This document shows, piece after piece, positions 63,158 through 64,000 of a stretch of 64,000 nucleotides of DNA. The stretch's first letter is position 1. Each line of letters begins with the position of its first letter. The notes beneath the pieces are model-generated. The model ran no database searches, was not told the origin of the DNA, and was given only the letters and a program-made list of their open reading frames with translations. The translations under genes were made by a program, and so were the position numbers. The DNA is from Nocardioides sp. L-11A (GTDB taxonomy: Bacteria; Actinomycetota; Actinomycetes; Propionibacteriales; Nocardioidaceae): NCBI GenBank assembly GCA_029961745.1, contig CP124680.1:3410001-3474000 (forward strand). The letters run 5' to 3'.

Positions 63158-64000
63158 TCAGTGGGTGAACCGCGTGGAGTGCTCCGCCCAGATCGCCGCC
63201 TCCGCGTCCAGGTGCCCGGCCTCGATCCGGCCGGGCGTGTCGATGATCCGGGCCGGCGAGCCCGCCATCGTCGTCGCCGGCCAGTCGGGGCCCGGAGCTC
63301 CGGTGGTCGCGAACGCCACCCAGGCCGCGCGCATCGAGGCGGAGACCTCAGCGGCGTCCCGGCTCGGCGGCCCGCCGAGCAGCCGGTGGCTCTCGGGGCA
63401 GTCCAGGTTGCCGAACACCAGCGGCAGGTCCAGCGCGTGACACGCGCCGAGCGCGCCGTCCAGGGCGGGGCTCGGCCACCCGAGCTCGTAGCGGAAGGTG
63501 CGGCCGGCGCCACTGCGCGCATGGGTCCGGGCCAGGTCGAGCGCGGTCATCCGGAACAGGCCGTCGGAGAAGATCCGGGTGTGCAGCGCCCGGGCGCCGG
63601 CCGCCTCCCCCACGAGCTCCCGGTACGCCGCCAGCCCGGCGTCGTCCAGGCCGAGCGCGCGCGCCAGGCGCTCGGGGTCCATCGCCTCCTCCGGAAGGGG
63701 CAGGGTGAAGATGGTCGCCTCGTCGGCATTGGCGCCGACCAGCAGGTCGACCGGGTGACCGTGCCCGGCCGCGAGGGCGGCGGCGGGCTCGGCGAGGACG
63801 GTCTCCCCGTCGATCACCGGGACGAATGCCGGCACCGGGCTACCGAGCGCGACCGGCGCCTGCGCCTGGGCGGCCAGCAGATCCGCGTCGGGCACGTCGG
63901 CCAGGCCCGCGGCGGTGCCGGGGCGACCGAGTGCGTCCGCGATCGCGGCGGTCACCCGCACGGTCTGGGCCGGATCGGCCATCCCCGAGGCGGGGCTGCT
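63158..64000 (-). CDS. Carboxylesterase/lipase type B (C-terminal part, runs off the window)
   Basis: The C-terminal 280 residues of a carboxylesterase; the frame runs through the window edge. Seen features: AFVPVIDGETVLAEPAAAL and LLVGANADEATIFTLP, with the acidic catalytic residue Glu in NADEAT, and the catalytic His in LGACHALDLPLVFGN. GWPSPALDGALGACHALDLP and AWVAFATTGAPGPDWPAT are family hallmarks. The nucleophile elbow lies outside. A long hairpin (TCAGGGGG/CCCCCTGA, about 63063-63116) stands between it and rip1. Confidence 0.88.
   Translation of the reverse strand, partial: SSPASGMADPAQTVRVTAAIADALGRPGTAAGLADVPDADLLAAQAQAPVALGSPVPAFVPVIDGETVLAEPAAALAAGHGHPVDLLVGANADEATIFTLPLPEEAMDPERLARALGLDDAGLAAYRELVGEAAGARALHTRIFSDGLFRMTALDLARTHARSGAGRTFRYELGWPSPALDGALGACHALDLPLVFGNLDCPESHRLLGGPPSRDAAEVSASMRAAWVAFATTGAPGPDWPATTMAGSPARIIDTPGRIEAGHLDAEAAIWAEHSTRFTH

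Overview
The window is about 72% GC with dense, high-GC3 coding. It comes from an actinobacterium, most likely Nocardioides or another Nocardioidaceae. Indicators are the QcrB/CtaF/CtaC/CtaD branch of an actinobacterial bc1-aa3 supercomplex, an AdoK-like PfkB kinase, the DUF3043, DUF4439, DUF4081-GNAT and DUF4334 families, a GPSI-type PNPase, and many genes with a TANNNT -10 box 6-8 nt before the start codon (leaderless transcription). Genus assignment is inference from gene content.

Layout. 1-1905: end of the qcr (bc1) operon, closed by a strong terminator. 2059-10614: an eight-gene exopolysaccharide operon (priming sugar-phosphate transferase, four glycosyltransferases, a Wzx-like flippase, a methyltransferase, a hexapeptide acetyltransferase) with mostly 4-8 bp gene overlaps, followed by a secreted protein with a lysine-rich tail. 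11709-16150 (minus): an L,D-transpeptidase lipoprotein, then ctaC-ctaD-ctaF. 16289-25440: sulfur and cofactor genes (cysteine desulfurase, TusA, AdoK-like kinase, ErpA-like protein, alcohol dehydrogenase/DUF4334 pair, glycerate kinase, nadA, yjdM, DUF3043). Much of this order, from memory, follows the M. tuberculosis qcr-cta-adoK-erpA region, so the polysaccharide cluster looks like an insertion. 25467-33563: EthD, aldo/keto reductase, azlCD, dapB, a BCCT osmolyte transporter with a highly structured leader, and an M16 peptidase. 33664-35198: an orphan pair resembling type VII (WXG100-like) substrates. 35282-37938: pnp and rpsO. 38144-44959: SigE-family sigma factor with a membrane partner, a molybdopterin oxidoreductase, ArfB-like hydrolase, HEAT-like protein, nucleoside hydrolase, membrane protein. 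44970-52517: ribF, truB, rbfA, infB, ylxR, nusA, rimP, the classical translation/transcription cluster in reverse. 52588-64000: DUF4439 pair, HAD hydrolase, CoA-transferase, proS, DUF4081-GNAT, ispG, TetR/VOC pair, rip1 protease, and the end of a carboxylesterase.

The most unusual signals are non-coding: (1) a multi-hairpin leader before the BCCT transporter whose last stem sequesters the ribosome binding site, with a competing 7-nt pairing; (2) three families of long palindromic intergenic repeats, each present twice (12998/19038, 28783/32192, 47496/59071), plus one single-copy long hairpin (53656); (3) a perfect KstR-type operator overlapping the -10 box of the DUF4334/alcohol dehydrogenase operon; (4) operator-like palindromes in a convergent intergenic region that has no promoter-bearing gene.

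No tRNA, rRNA, CRISPR array, transposase or integrase was seen.
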